From Bifiguratus adelaidae (Eukaryota; Mucoromycota; Endogonomycetes; Endogonales), in assembly GCA_002261195.1 (NCBI GenBank), contig MVBO01000006.1, positions 126,878-190,877 on the forward strand: a stretch of DNA of 64,000 nt, read 5' to 3'. The notes below the pieces were generated by a model. It had not been told where the DNA came from. It saw nothing but the letters and a program-made list of their open reading frames with translations, and searched no databases. Shown here in pieces: positions 34,761 through 46,805 of the stretch. Position 1 is the first letter of the stretch, and each line of letters starts with the position of its first letter. The translations under genes and the position numbers were made by a program.

Positions 34761-37406
34761 ATGAGCTTCCATCATCCCGAAGAGTACGATGTGCATGCAC
34801 CCGCCGAAAAGTACTACAGCTCGGGTAGTAACACTGGGAAATATGTCAACCGCATCAGGACTTTTACTTCGGTAAGTATGCGTTACCACGGACCCCTGAT
34901 CTTTGGCAGCATGAATGACCATACTCTTCTGCTGGATGACTCTGGTTATTTTCACTCAAGAATTGACACTCAACGGATTTTATAGGCAAAAGCAAATGCC
35001 GTTCAACACAAGGATGGCGTCAACCAAGAACAAGAGAGAATAGCTCGGCGGCGGAGAGCCTCTCATGGTAGGCATCATCATACGTCTACCTCTGTTGGAG
35101 GATTTAGACCGATTCATAACTCATTTATGCTTCCATGTAGACGACAAAGCGAAGGCCAGAAAATTCCTGATTGATGTCGAAGAAACGCAACGTACAATCC
35201 TGGAACAGGAAGATACTGATGGTGACTTTCAAATAACGATCAACGATCTTGGGCCCAAAACCTTGACGGTCGGCACAGCCGATTCTGAAGGTTACCGAAA
35301 GTACGATATTCGAGGCACGTACATGCTGTCCAATCTCCTTCAGGAGCTCGCTTTGGCGCATGATTACGGTCGAAAGCATATTGTTTTAGATGAAGCAAGG
35401 CTCAATGAGAATCCCGTGGATCGACTTTCGAGAATGATAAAATATCATTTTTGGGATGGACTGACTCGCCGCATCGATGCCGAAGGACTCGAGATCATCT
35501 GCGCAGATCCCAAAAACAGAACGGCCGATCACAACCCGCGTATATACATTCCGGTCGGCGAAGACGAAATCTACGAGTATTACAAAAATGTCGCGGAGCA
35601 GCGTCCACATCTGCGTTTGGAGGTTGAGCGACTACCCAAGGATATCACCCCGGAATACGTGCAGAGCATCAACGATAGACCAGGCATTCTTGCACTCGCT
35701 ATGCGCAAATCAAAAGACTTTAAGGGACAAGAAACATTGACCGGTGTTCCTTTTGTGGTGCCTGGAGGCCGCTTCAACGAAATGTACGGTTGGGACTCTT
35801 ACTTTGAGGCGCTTGGGTTACTGGTGGATGGAAAGATTGAGTTGACAAAAGGCATGGTTGACAATTTCGCCTACGAGATCAAACACTACGGGAAAATTTT
35901 GAATGCCAATCGCTCGTATTATCTGACCAGAAGTCAGCCACCGTTCCTTACCGACATGGCTCTTAATGTGTATTCCCGATTGAAAGATGGTAACGAAGCC
36001 GCGGTCGAAAAGAACAAGAAGTGGCTCTCTGAAGCCTTTCGCGCAGCGATTAAGGAATACGAGACAGTGTGGATGGCATCACCTCGTCTTGACAAGAAAA
36101 CGGCTCTTTCTCGATACTATCCGACCGGTGTCGGTATTCCTCCCGAAACGGAAGCTTCGCACTTTGATCATATCATTGAGCCCTATGCCAAGAGGGCTGG
36201 GGTATCCATCGAAGAATACAACAAGCTCTACAATGAAAAGAAGATTATCAATCCGGAGCTTGACGAGTATTTTTTGCATGATCGTGGCGTGCGTGAGTCG
36301 GGGCACGATACAACTTATCGGCTTGATCGCAAGTGCGCTTATCTCGCAACCATCGACCTCAACTCGCTGTTGTACAAGTATGAAGTCGACATCGCCGAGA
36401 CAATCAAGGAAATTTTCGACGACAAGTTTGAAGATTATAACGGCAAGATACATAATAGCGCCACTTGGCTTGAACGGGCAAAAATGCGCAAGGAAAGAAT
36501 CGATAGATATTTATGGAACGAGGAAAAGAGTCTCTTCTACGATTATCACACCGTCAATGAAAGTCAAGAGACCTATGACACTGTCACTGCATTCTGGGCG
36601 ATGTGGGCAGGATGCTGTAGTCAAGAGCAAGCGGACGCTATGGTGTAAGTGTATTCTATATCTGGATGATTTCATCAGTCCGAACCTTAATTCTTTTTGC
36701 CTAGCAAAAATTCGCTCCACAAGTTTGAGGTGATTGGTGGGCTAGTGTCTGGAACGGAGGAGTCGAGAGGTCAAATCTCACTTGACCGACCCAACCGTCA
36801 GTGGGACTTCCCGTTCGGTTGGGCACCTCATCAAATCATGGCTTGGCATGGATTCAGCAATTATGGTTACAATGATGTTGCCAGTCGTCTTGCATATCGG
36901 TGGCTATACACGTAAGTGGAATCATCACTATAGCAATGCAAGCATTCTGACTGTTTCATAGGATTACCAAGGCATTCGTCGACTTCAATGGAGTCGTTCC
37001 CGAAAAGTTCGATGTAGTCACTCTGACACACAAGGTGGAAGTGGAATACGGAAATGTGGGCGTCGATTTCAAGTTTGTTCCGCGAGAAGGCTTTGGCTGG
37101 ATGAACGCGTCTTACCAAGTCGGGTTATCCTATCTTACTCAGCACATGCGTAGGGCCTTGGGAACGTGCACTGACCCTGATTTGTTCTTCGCCAAGGCGT
37201 TGGCGAAACTTCCTAAGGAAGCTGTACTCAGACGCAAGTCATCCGTCGCCGCTGCCTTGGCATACACCCGCAACGGCAGTATCCCTGGCGCTACGACTCA
37301 TATCAGTGCAACGAGCGGCATTGGTGGAGCCGGCTATCCTGTGGAAGACGAAGAGCTTCTGCACATTCCAGACTATCCTCGTACCGTAAAAGAAAGTCCA
37401 GTATGA
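34761..37406 (+). CDS. NTH1: Neutral trehalase
   Basis: A cytosolic glycoside hydrolase (GH37) that splits trehalose to glucose when spores germinate or stress ends. Exons begin 34761-34871, 34986-35067 and 35141-36644, then two more, for about 780 residues. The N-terminal regulatory region has a basic RRRRAS sequence, a fit to a PKA site, just before the exon 2/3 junction. An EF-hand-like Ca2+ loop ([13 protein letters not shown]) follows, typical of neutral rather than acid trehalases. The catalytic domain has trehalase signature 1 ([15 protein letters not shown]) and signature 2 ([10 protein letters not shown]), and the C-terminal [19 protein letters not shown]. There is no signal peptide, which agrees with the cytosolic form. 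Confidence 0.93.
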
Positions 37407-37716
37407 CCGACGCAGCCAACTCGGAGCAAAGGGACTCGCTGACTTTTGTATGTGTCTTTTCGAGGATTTCAGGGAGAAAACCTTGCCATGAGCCTGTACA
37501 TATATGAAGATAAATGCGATTTTGCCATTAATACGGGTTCGCAAAGTCACGATCATGGTGACAGGGCAATCATGTCGCCTGTCGCCTCAGATACAACACA
37601 ATAAGATGGTTTCCGCCAATCATTGAAAAGAACGTCAAAATTCCCAAATCAATCCGAGCGGTGGCGGGAAGCCCTCGCTCTTCTCTCACTGACGTTGACA
37701 AAGAACATTTGCTGAC

Positions 37717-38634
37717 ATGAAGATTCTTTCCGCCCTCACATCCTCTGTTATCGCTTTTCTTGCGTTGGCCAATACCGCCAATGCCCTCAAGGAGCCACCG
37801 AAGCTGCTACAAGTCGGTAAGTTCGAGGAAGTGTATCTCTTGTGCGTTGCACTGAGTTGTCCATTTTACAGGCGTCAAGCACAAGGTTCCTGCCGAAGAA
37901 TGTACTCAACGCTCAAGAGATGGGTAGGTCTTGCGCTTTTTCGCCATCCGACCTGACTTGATGCAGTGATACGCTCTCAATGCATTACACCGGCACCCTC
38001 TTCGACACTGGTGCCAAATTTGACTCAAGTCTAGACCGCAACCAACCTTTTGAATTCAGATTGGGTACTGGACAAGTGATCAAAGGTTGGGATCAAGGAC
38101 TGAAAAAGTGAGTTGTACCGGTTCTTCAGTCCGAGCGCAGATGATTGATGGTTTCTATAGCATGTGCATTGGTGAAAAGCGTCGATTGGTCATTCCCCCT
38201 GAGCTCGGTTAGTCTTTCAAGGGCGCTCAAGGCTGCTCGCTAACAGTATCGTGCAGGCTACGGTGATCGTGGAGCTGGAGGTACCATTCCGGGTGGCGCA
38301 ACTCTAGTCTTCGATGTTGAATTGCTTGACATCAAGGCTGGACCCAAGCTGCCATTCAATCGACCGGCTGGACAAGGAACCGAGAATCTCGGAGAGAAGC
38401 AGGCCGTCGTGGAATTTATGAAGTACGTGCATGAGTTAGGTTAGGCTCATGACATCTCTGACTTTCTTTCGCAGGAGTCCGTTGTTCCTCGGATCTACCG
38501 GAGCCATGGTTCTTTTGTTTGGCATTGTGTATGCTCTTGCCAAAAAGGGTGAGAAGAAGCTGGCGGTTTCAGAAGTAAAAGCACCTGCGAGCGGAACGAG
38601 GAAGAGTCCGCGAGTGGTCAAAAAGAAGGATTGA
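37717..38634 (+). CDS. ER membrane FKBP-type prolyl isomerase, FKBP2-like
   Basis: A peptidyl-prolyl isomerase of the secretory pathway, in about six short exons. Residues 1-23 are a signal peptide ([20 protein letters not shown]). The FKBP domain follows: [58 protein letters not shown] and [16 protein letters not shown], with the FK506-binding aromatic and Asp positions present. Unlike soluble FKBP2, a membrane segment follows ([22 protein letters not shown]), and the Lys-rich tail ends KKKD, a fit to the cytosolic KKxx ER-retrieval signal. The picture is a type I ER membrane protein with a luminal isomerase, involved in folding of secreted or membrane proteins. Confidence 0.87.
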
Positions 38635-38907
38635 ACATGTCAATTGCGGCTGGACAATAAAGTTAATTGGTCCTTAGTTTCAATCGGTTTATTATATGCA
38701 TATACTGAGTTCAAATTCTGCAAAGGCTAACTAACTGATTGTTCGGACAATCGCCCGTTGACATTGGGTTAGGGCGGAACATATAGTATTTGTGACTGCT
38801 TCGATGTCACCCTATTAACAAAATTGGAACAGCTATGCAAGCTACAGAGTTGTCACCCGTCCTTAGCGTTCAGCCTCTTGCAAGTGAAGTGCGTTTACAG
38901 TGCCACC

Positions 38908-41344
38908 ATGAATACAGAGCGCATGCAGCCGGCAGCAGAATCGGCAGCTAATCACGTAGATAACATGCTACCTTTGCCCAAAGATAAAACCGCGTCGGAA
39001 CATAGGATTCAGGCGGACTATGTCATCCTCTTCAAGTTCGCTCCGAAGCCTGTGGCCTCAGAAAGCCGAGAGAAATATCAGCAGCGAGTCGCCACGGCTT
39101 TTGAGAACCTCTGTCAAAGCTTGGACAGGGTCGGTCTGCAGGTGGAAGTCAGACCTGGTAACGACAACGGGGAGTTGTTGATTTTCGTCCTTTGTCCTTG
39201 GAATATCTTGCAAAAAGAGCTAGCCAAGGCAAGGTAGGTGTAAGCGCTGTACTTGATAATTAGTCATACGCAGGTTGCTAAAGCTTGATAGGGTGGACGA
39301 TTGGCTCGCTGGCGTTCGCAGTGGTGATCCTGACTCTTCCGATTCCGCCGCAACGCAAACCGAGATACCTGAAGCCGAACGATTGCGCTTGGTCTATAAT
39401 CTTCTGACATTACCAACGGTTGATGGTGGCAGCAATATCATTCCTGGCGAAACGCCCTTTGTCGACGGGCTTTTCTGTCTCCATGATACCGAATTCAACG
39501 ATGTAAGCCGACGCAAGTAGTTCTTGCACAAACCGTACTGACTGGGGTTGATTGCCAAGCACTGGGTCAAGGCTTGGGCGACCAAATATCTTATAGACGA
39601 CAAAGACCTCCTCATGATCAGAAACCATTTTGGTGAAAAGGTACATGGCAACGAGGTCATAACGCAGACTATCCCTCATGGCGTTGGATTACACAGATCG
39701 CCTTCTACTTTGCATATCTTCAATTCTATTTTCTATATCTGACCATACCGGCGGCTGTGGGAGTCCTGATATGGATTTTGAATCTCCCAACTTTTACAGT
39801 ATCTTGGTCGCTTTTCATGGTTACTTGGTCCATATTCTATACTGAAATGTGGAAACGTCGACAGTTCGAATTGGCTGTCTGGTGGGGTACACGCAACTGC
39901 TCACGAACTGACAAGAGACGGGCTGCCTTCGAGTATGAAGAAGTCAAAAAGGATCCCGTAACTGGCGAAAGTGTGCCTTATTTCCCCGTTTGGAAGAAGT
40001 GGGCTCGAAGGGCTGTCAGTATACCAGTTATAGCCATCAGTGCCATCAGTCTGAGCGTCGCCATTGCTTGCGTGTTCATGTCGGAAGTATTTTTGAAGGA
40101 ATACTACAGAGGGCCGTTCGCACAATATCTTGTAAGTACGCGGCATCATGGATGAGGAGATTAAATTGATGCTTGACCAGGTCTTCTTACCAACAATTTT
40201 GTATGCTGCTGCTGTTCCTCAATTTTCGGCTGCCTACGTTCGTATGGCAAAGTCTCTGAACAAGTACGAAAATCATCCGACGGATTCCAAGTACGAGTAT
40301 CATTTCGTGCAAAAGATTTTCGTAGCCAACTTCTTGGTCTCCTACATGGCATTACTTCTCATTGAATGGGTTTACATACCTTTCCAGGATTGGATCACGC
40401 CACAAGTCCAACGTCTTTCCGTTCAAGTCAAGCATGATGGTGTAGGACCAGAGCGGCTGAAGGCACAATTCATTGCGCTCATCTTGACGGGACAAATTAT
40501 CAACTTCTTCCTCGAGATGGTCCTTCCCCCGGTAATGAGACTGGTGATGAGCAAAGTGAAGCAGTATACCGGAAAGAATGGCAAGGAGACTGACGTGAGG
40601 CGCCCAGTAGCCCGGGATAGTCCAGCAGAAAAGGATTTCCTTGAGAGTGCTCGCTCCCAAGCTGCTCTGGAAGATTACAACATTTATACTGACTACGTTG
40701 AGATGGTGATACAGTTTGGGCATGTGTCCTGCTTCAGCACGGTGTGGCCTTTGGCTCCATTATGCGCTTTCATCAATGATTGGATCGAACTTCGGGGTGA
40801 TGCCGTCAAGATATGCCGCTATACGAGGTTCGTGAGCACCCATACCTGTACCTAGGACCGATTTTCTAATCAGCTGCTACACAGACGGCCGGTGCCAGAA
40901 CGCGCAGAGGATATCGGGCCTTGGATGGAGAATATCACCGCTCTTACTTGGCTAGCATCCCTCACTACCTCTTCCTACGCCTATTTATTTCATCCATCCA
41001 CCGATATCCACTCGCCTTACACACCCGCACTAACGCTTTGCAGCGTTCTCCTTGCAGAGCACGTGTACTTCTTACTTCGGGCTGTCATCGGTACGGTAGT
41101 CAGGAGCTTCCCATCTTGGGCGCAAGACATGGTTAAGCGGGATGAATATGGATTGAAGCAAAAGTGGTTACAGCGATTAGGCGGCAAAGACGGTCTCATC
41201 AAGCGCGAAGTGAATGCTCAGGAAGCTGCCGAGACAGAGAAAGCAAGGTTCAATGGAGAAAGTAATGCATTCTGGCGCGGCAGCATCCAGGAGAAAGTGC
41301 AGAAGGGCATGGAATTGCTCAATAGTGAACTGAAGTCGCAATAG
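38908..41344 (+). CDS. Anoctamin/TMEM16 family membrane protein, Ist2-like
   Basis: A multi-pass protein of the anoctamin family, whose members are Ca2+-activated channels or lipid scramblases; yeast Ist2 tethers ER to plasma membrane. The ATG at 38908 has a good context (gccaccatga). The cytosolic N-terminal region contains ADYVILFKFAPKP and ERLRLVYNLLTLP. The family start HWVKAWATKYLIDDKDLLMIRNHFGEK precedes about eight hydrophobic segments: AVGVLIWILNLPTFTVSW, AISAISLSVAIACVF, LVSYMALLLIEWVYIPF, FIALILTGQIINFF and others. The signature EMWKRRQFELAVWWGT is present, as is the late EDYNIYTDYVEMVIQFGHVSCF containing candidate Ca2+ acidic residues. The C-terminal tail is charged and shorter than Ist2's. 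Total is about 730 residues. Channel, scramblase and tether activities cannot be told apart. Confidence 0.88.
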
Positions 41345-42015
41345 CTGTAAGGATAGTTGTTTTTGAAGTATCCAACAACTTAGCCCCTTTTGAATCGAGC
41401 TGTGCTCCTCAGATTGACACATTATTGAGTATGCTCCTCGTTTGTCACAATACCGGAGCTCCCCTTCGAGCAATTCACAATCGGAGGATTGAGTGTACAG
41501 GGAAATGACGCGTTTGATGATGCCTCCACCCGATACAAAATATACTGGACTTCGCTGACACATCCCATCCAGTCTTCCCGGTCAGCTTATACCGATGTCC
41601 TTTGTACTTTTCCCATGTCTCGTGTGCTTGGCGCATAAGTCTCTCCTACTGTACGTGAACACGAGCCTCAGGTGATTTAACGGAGGCTGAAACCTCTCTT
41701 ACTGCGGCTTCAAGTCGGGTACAATCTTCCTCCTCCAAAATTGCGTTGTTGAAGCAATTGCCAAGCGGAGGTGTAGGCCATTGAACGCCTTTGTCAACTC
41801 CAAATGGAGCTTAGCAAACCCTCCATGCATCCAACGAAGAGCGTACACCCACTGCCGATGAGGCCTTTGAGCTCGCTGCCGGATTCCGACGTAACTTGAT
41901 CGTCTTTGTCTTCATTGTTGCCGTGAAGCAGCAGCATCATATGAGCCGAATGAGGTAATTCCATTTAAGTCAATGTTGGAGGCTGGTTTTGCGTCTTGCC
42001 TCTGGTCATGTTCCC
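41345..42015. other. Intergenic region
   Basis: About 670 bp between two plus-strand genes. I see no gene, RNA or clear promoter motif. Confidence 0.4.
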
Positions 42016-43996
42016 ATGGCCACTACCAACCCTCTTATTACAAGCACTACCAGGCAACTTGGTGCGCGGCCCTGCTGTGGAGTTTCACGGACAACAAAAC
42101 GGCCCTGTAAGCGTTCCGTGCGTAATGAGACTCCTGATATCCATGGACGAGTGTACTGTTTTCACCACAAGGACCAAGCCGTAAGAAGAAGAGACCTTCC
42201 ACCCACGCTTGACATAGAGAGTGAAATATCATTGTCATCCGATGAAGATGCCTGTGCCAGAAGTTCGCCTAGGCCTATCAAGATTTTGAATCGTTCAAAG
42301 TACGAGGTCGATGATGATTCTGGTATTGAATCAGGCAGGGAAACCAGACTCGCCAGGGGGATGGCTCACAGCGCTAGTAAAGAACTACATTATTCACCAA
42401 GAGTCGTGACTGATGAAGGCCGGAGCAGCACACATTTCTTGACCACTCAAAGTCCACCAAATATATCAAGACGTCCGTACCCTGTACCGGTACAGATTGT
42501 TGTATCAGATAATGACAAGGAAGACCGGCTACCACATTCGCTCCACAAGTCTGACAACAACCATCTGCCAGCGGAAGAGCCTGGTCCAAATGTATTCATC
42601 CACGGCAATTCCAACTGGTTGCTTGCTCCGAACCCGGATCCGCTTCGACAGCCACGGCCTAGGCCACATTCAGAACCCCTTCTAGCCGTCCACAAAGCAC
42701 TTCCCGCTATACCCTCAAAAAACGCTTCGAGCCAGCTGTCGAAGGTACAAAATGCATATCAATCATCCTCCAAATCGGCCCAAATGACCATACAAAGATC
42801 TTACGGCGAACATGCGATCTCTGACTCGCATCGACCGACTTCTACGTCAAGTCCCATCAAAGAACTCACGGATTCCTTCGCTGCGATGTGGTCAAAGAAA
42901 ATCACCTTCCGTAAGGGTGATCAAAGAAAAGAACAATTAGTCCAATTCCAAGAGACCAAGCGACCTAGACCATTCGGCAGGCTATCCTTTAGTAAATCCG
43001 ATCCAATGATACCCAAGATAGACACATCGAATTTCAGCTACCACACAGACACGTCGGGATCAACGTATAAACCCGTACTCCCTAGTCCGCGTTCCGACAT
43101 GCCGTCAAAGGCGCACCAACCACGGAGGTTACCGTTCCTAAAAGGTTCCCCTCGCAACTCGGGTACTATGCTGGTCCCACTCAAGCCATTTTCGCAAGTA
43201 AAAAATGACTCGTCACTGTCTGTAGACAACAACTGCACGACGACTTGCCAAGGATTCAGTAAAGTTAGCGGCAAGCGATGTCAGCGCAAAGTGAAGCCAG
43301 AAGAGATCACCGAACAAGGCGCCTATTGTTTTCATCATCGGCAAGAAATGATGGCGGAAAAGTTGGTCTTTTTGCACCGTGACGTCAAAGTCAAGTGTAT
43401 TCAGATTGAAGGCAAGTTACTGCATAATGTGGCCAATGCTCATGGACAATCCTATAGATTGGATTAATCCATTACTTTCGGAGACAACGCGCAACTTGCT
43501 ACAAATTGAAATGCAAAAGCCTATATCGGAGACAGATGGACCCGGACTGATCTACGCCTACCGGCTACGCAGTGGTCAGCATCAAGATACCTCAACACAT
43601 GCCTTATACAAGATTGGAAGAAGTGTCAATGTGTCTCGCCGGATGTACCAATGGGGAGCCAAATGTGGGATTCTGCCCGAGCTCATCGAGGTGTTTCCTG
43701 CTCAGCCCTACAAGACTATCGCCAAGATCTGCGCTTGTGCCAGTCGTGCCGAGCGCCTAATCCATATCGAGCTTGGCGAGCGATACCGTGTAGATTTATC
43801 CCCGTGCATTGGGTGTGGCGAAGTCCATCGAGAGTGGTTCCGAGTGGAGCGAGGCACTGGTAAAAATAGATTGAGACTAGGTGATCGGGAAGTGAATGCG
43901 TTAGATCGGGAAGCGTGGAAAAGACTGCGTCAGGTGATTGTCCATTGGGTACGCTATGTGGACATTGTGTATGGTAAAGATAAAGGGCTGAGCTAA
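42016..43996 (+). CDS. T5orf172/DUF1766 (GIY-YIG-like) protein with two Cys/His motifs
   Basis: Two exons (42016-43396, 43458-43996) encode 639 residues. The C-terminal domain is of the T5orf172/DUF1766 family, related to GIY-YIG nucleases and found in fungal meiotically up-regulated proteins: GLIYAYRLRSG, ALYKIGRSVNVSRRMYQWG, then CASRAERLIHIELGERY and EVHREWFRV. A Cys/His motif of similar spacing appears twice, near the N-terminus (PCCGVSRTTKRPCKRSV to YCFHH) and just before the catalytic-like domain (CQGFSKVSGKRCQRKV to YCFHH); each looks like a metal site. Between them is about 400 residues of Ser/Pro-rich disordered sequence. Splicing is shown by the phase-1 donor aagt|gtattc, which joins DVKVK to YWINPLLSETTR. 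The biochemical function is unknown. Confidence 0.82.
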
Positions 43997-44085
43997 ACCA
44001 TTTCAGGGGAATAGCTTATGATGTCATCGATTTCCTGGAATTTCATGGAGTTTAAATTTGGATCCTGACTCGCTTTGAGTCCAGT

Positions 44086-44700
44086 ATGGATCAGAACAAG
44101 GGCTACGCTTATCCTCCTCCTCAAAACGCTTCGTACGGTGGCGGCTACGGTCAGCCTCAACAAGAATACTATGGACCTCCGCCACAACAAGGAGGTTATG
44201 GTCCACCACCACCACAGAATTACTACCAACCGCAACCGCAACCCAATACAGTTTACGTTCAAGGACCACCTCAACGCAGTGATCACAGCGGCTTGATCGG
44301 ATGGTAAGTACGCGGGAGTGGTGCGAACGATATTAGTAGCGGTTGCGCGTGTACGGAATGCTCGAAGATAAGCTGTCTTCGTCGGGTAAACGTTCAGGTA
44401 TCCGTTGCAAGAGGGGGGGGGCTTCTTGGGGTTGCTAAGCTGCGTCTGCACTGCGATACTGTACATCATTATCCGATGGCATCCAGGCTCTAGTACGTCA
44501 TGTGCAAGAGACCATGCCATTTTACCGATATCGGAGTCTGGAAAGCACAGTGGCTGATCAGGATTTCTGTTTATAGTCTTGCCGGTCTATGTATCTGCTG
44601 CGCCGTAAGTATTTGCGCTTAGCCGAACCATTGCATGTGAGATCACTTAAGCTGAGGCCATTGCTTTCAGATTGAAGACTGTCTCGAATGCTGTTGCTAA
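44086..44700 (+). CDS. CYSTM-family small membrane protein
   Basis: Three exons (44086-44303, 44577-44604, 44671-44700) encode 91 residues. The N-terminal 70 are low complexity, rich in Pro, Gln, Tyr and Gly. The C-terminal end, assembled from a 28-nt and a 30-nt exon, reads IGCLAGLCICCAIEDCLECCC, the cysteine-rich membrane module of the CYSTM family. These proteins are tail-anchored and linked to stress or metal tolerance in plants and fungi. The first intron is 273 nt, far longer than the norm here. Reading through it ends the protein after residue 73, without the Cys-rich anchor. Splice sites are canonical. Confidence 0.84.
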
Positions 44701-45099
44701 ACGACTATCTATTACAACGTTCAGTGTTCGCTATCCCAATGACAATTATGCTCTGCTAATGTATTGTGTGCAGAGCGTAGCTCGACCAAAGAGAGCGCCG
44801 GCGTAGCGTTAAAGCACTCCTTTGTATATGCTTATATACTCTAACCTCGCTATTCCCTTTTCATTTCCGCCTTTCCATTTTTACGTCCCTTGTCTCTTGC
44901 CTTCATCGTCTTCAATCCATCTGAAATGGACTCGAGCTATCAACAGAGCGCGCTCTGACAACATAAGTGCTTAGTACTTCTCTCAATGAAGTTTTTGTCT
45001 CTAGCAATCATCCAACCTTCACAATGAGCAGTCACAAGTGACTCGTCATTTAACGTGTGGCAAGGGCAGTTTGTTCGTTGAGCACTTTGTCTTGAGGAA
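44701..45099. other. Promoter region of the PI31 gene
   Basis: About 400 bp. A pyrimidine-rich stretch at about 44850-44915 is the only notable feature and may mark transcription initiation of the downstream gene. Confidence 0.4.
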
Positions 45100-46551
45100 A
45101 TGTCACAGTCTGCGCCTAATCCACTGGACCCGTCGTCGGTCCTACATGTCGTTTCCAATGTGCTGCCATCGACCTCCGATGAAACAGACAAAGCAGCGGC
45201 CGAGAAGGGGTCACAGCTCAATTCGCCCCAGGACGCACTCGCTGCACTTTGTCACGCAATCATGAGCAGTGTCGACTTTCGTTTTGTTGGCTTGGGAGAA
45301 AACGAGACGGTGGGTGAGTAGCGTGAAAGGTGTTTCGCAGATATTTTGTGCCCGTTATGAGCGAAGCCGAGTATCTCGCTCCCCTGTAAGAGTAAACTGA
45401 CTATGATTAGCACAAGTTCCCGAAGCGTCGAGCAAGGCTACTAAGCTACCGCCACAATGGAATGCTCACGGTCCAGAGTCTTACGCTTTTCGATACAAGC
45501 ATCCCCAATCGCAGCTGACATTCCTGATAAAATGTCTCAAAATGGGAAATCGATTCGTCGTGATGGCCATGGCCATCGAAGTATGTACATTGCGAGTGGG
45601 CATTGAGCACAGCTCTTACTCCATCCTTCAGGCAGACAAAACATGGACACTTGATATACCGACCAATGATTATACCTCCGATGCCTTTTATCCCTACAAT
45701 CCAAACAGTTCTTCAGAGCCCTTGATTCACGGGTTCATCTCCACCTCGAGGCTCACCGACTTTATCAGCCTCTTCAAAATCAAAGTGCTACAGCCGTTGA
45801 TACCAGGACTTCACAAGGAAGGCTATGAGGAAGGCGGCGAAAGCACAACAACTGCTAGAACATCCCAACCGACATCGTCTAATCCACCCCCAAGGGAAGG
45901 GGATCGTGATCCACTAAGTATGCCGAGCAGAGGTCGTCCGCCTTTCTTTGATGATCCTGAGGGCGGCGATGAGCCTTCTGGCGGGTACGTGTTAATTTTT
46001 GGCGACGGAGAGTCCATTCTCGTTCATTCAAGCTGACATGTATCTTCTTGCAGTTTCCCTCGACCATATAATCCCATGAATATCGGCACAGATGATTTGA
46101 ATCCGTTTGGTACCGGAGAGCCTTTCGCTATACGAGGACCTGGAGGATCAGGCGGCCCCCCGAGCGGTATGTTTGTGGGGCCAAATCATCCCATTTTTGG
46201 TCCTCGTGGTGGAGGTTCTGGAGGTAACGGTGGATCTGGTGAATGGGGTGGCGGTATCCCTGCTGGACCACAACGGCTTCCAAGGTAAGTCTCCTGAAAG
46301 CTTTGCCGCAGACCTCCTTTCTCAAACATAAAAAAAGAGGGGCTGTTCCTCCTGGTGCTCGGTTCGATCCCATCCAGCCCGATATCGTTGGCGGTGGAGC
46401 ATCACGCGGACCAAACGGCCCATTCGGTTCAAGACCAGGGCGAGGCGGAGGCCCACAAGGCGGTGGTCGAGGCTCCGGTATGGGTCCACCGAGTGGAGAA
46501 CCCGATAATGACGACTTGCCGCCTCCAGGTTACATGGACATGTTTATGTAA
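45100..46551 (+). CDS. Proteasome regulator PI31 (PSMF1-like)
   Basis: A proteasome-binding protein, in five exons and about 395 residues. The N-terminal FP domain contains HAIMSSVDFRFVGLGEN, LPPQWNAHGPESYAFRYKHP, QSQLTFLIKCLKMGNRFVVM and the terminal region SEPLIHGFISTSRLTDFISL. The second half is a Gly/Pro-rich disordered tail with DLNPFGTGEPF and ends with the proteasome-binding-like motif PPGARFDPIQP, followed by Gly-rich repeats and PPPGYMDMFM. This order (FP domain, then Pro-rich tail with GARFDPI) is that of PI31. It is longer than human PI31 (271 residues) because the tail is expanded. The role is probably proteasome assembly or transport rather than simple inhibition. Confidence 0.85.
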
Positions 46552-46805
46552 GAACAATATGCATAGTTGCGGTATCGACAAATCAAGGGCGCGAAAGTGA
46601 AACTGTGCCCACATTGACGACAAAGGCATCCGCTGTGCGGAAACTTCGGGCACGTCTGGTGCCATTATTAACAGTATGCATCAAGTCAACTCTCCAATTT
46701 GCATCATATGCCAAAACCATTCAAATTTCCATTGTTCTGAAACCGCATGAATGTACTCTTAGCAAAGGCACAACCACCTAAAGTAAATACAACTTGCCAC
46801 CAGTC

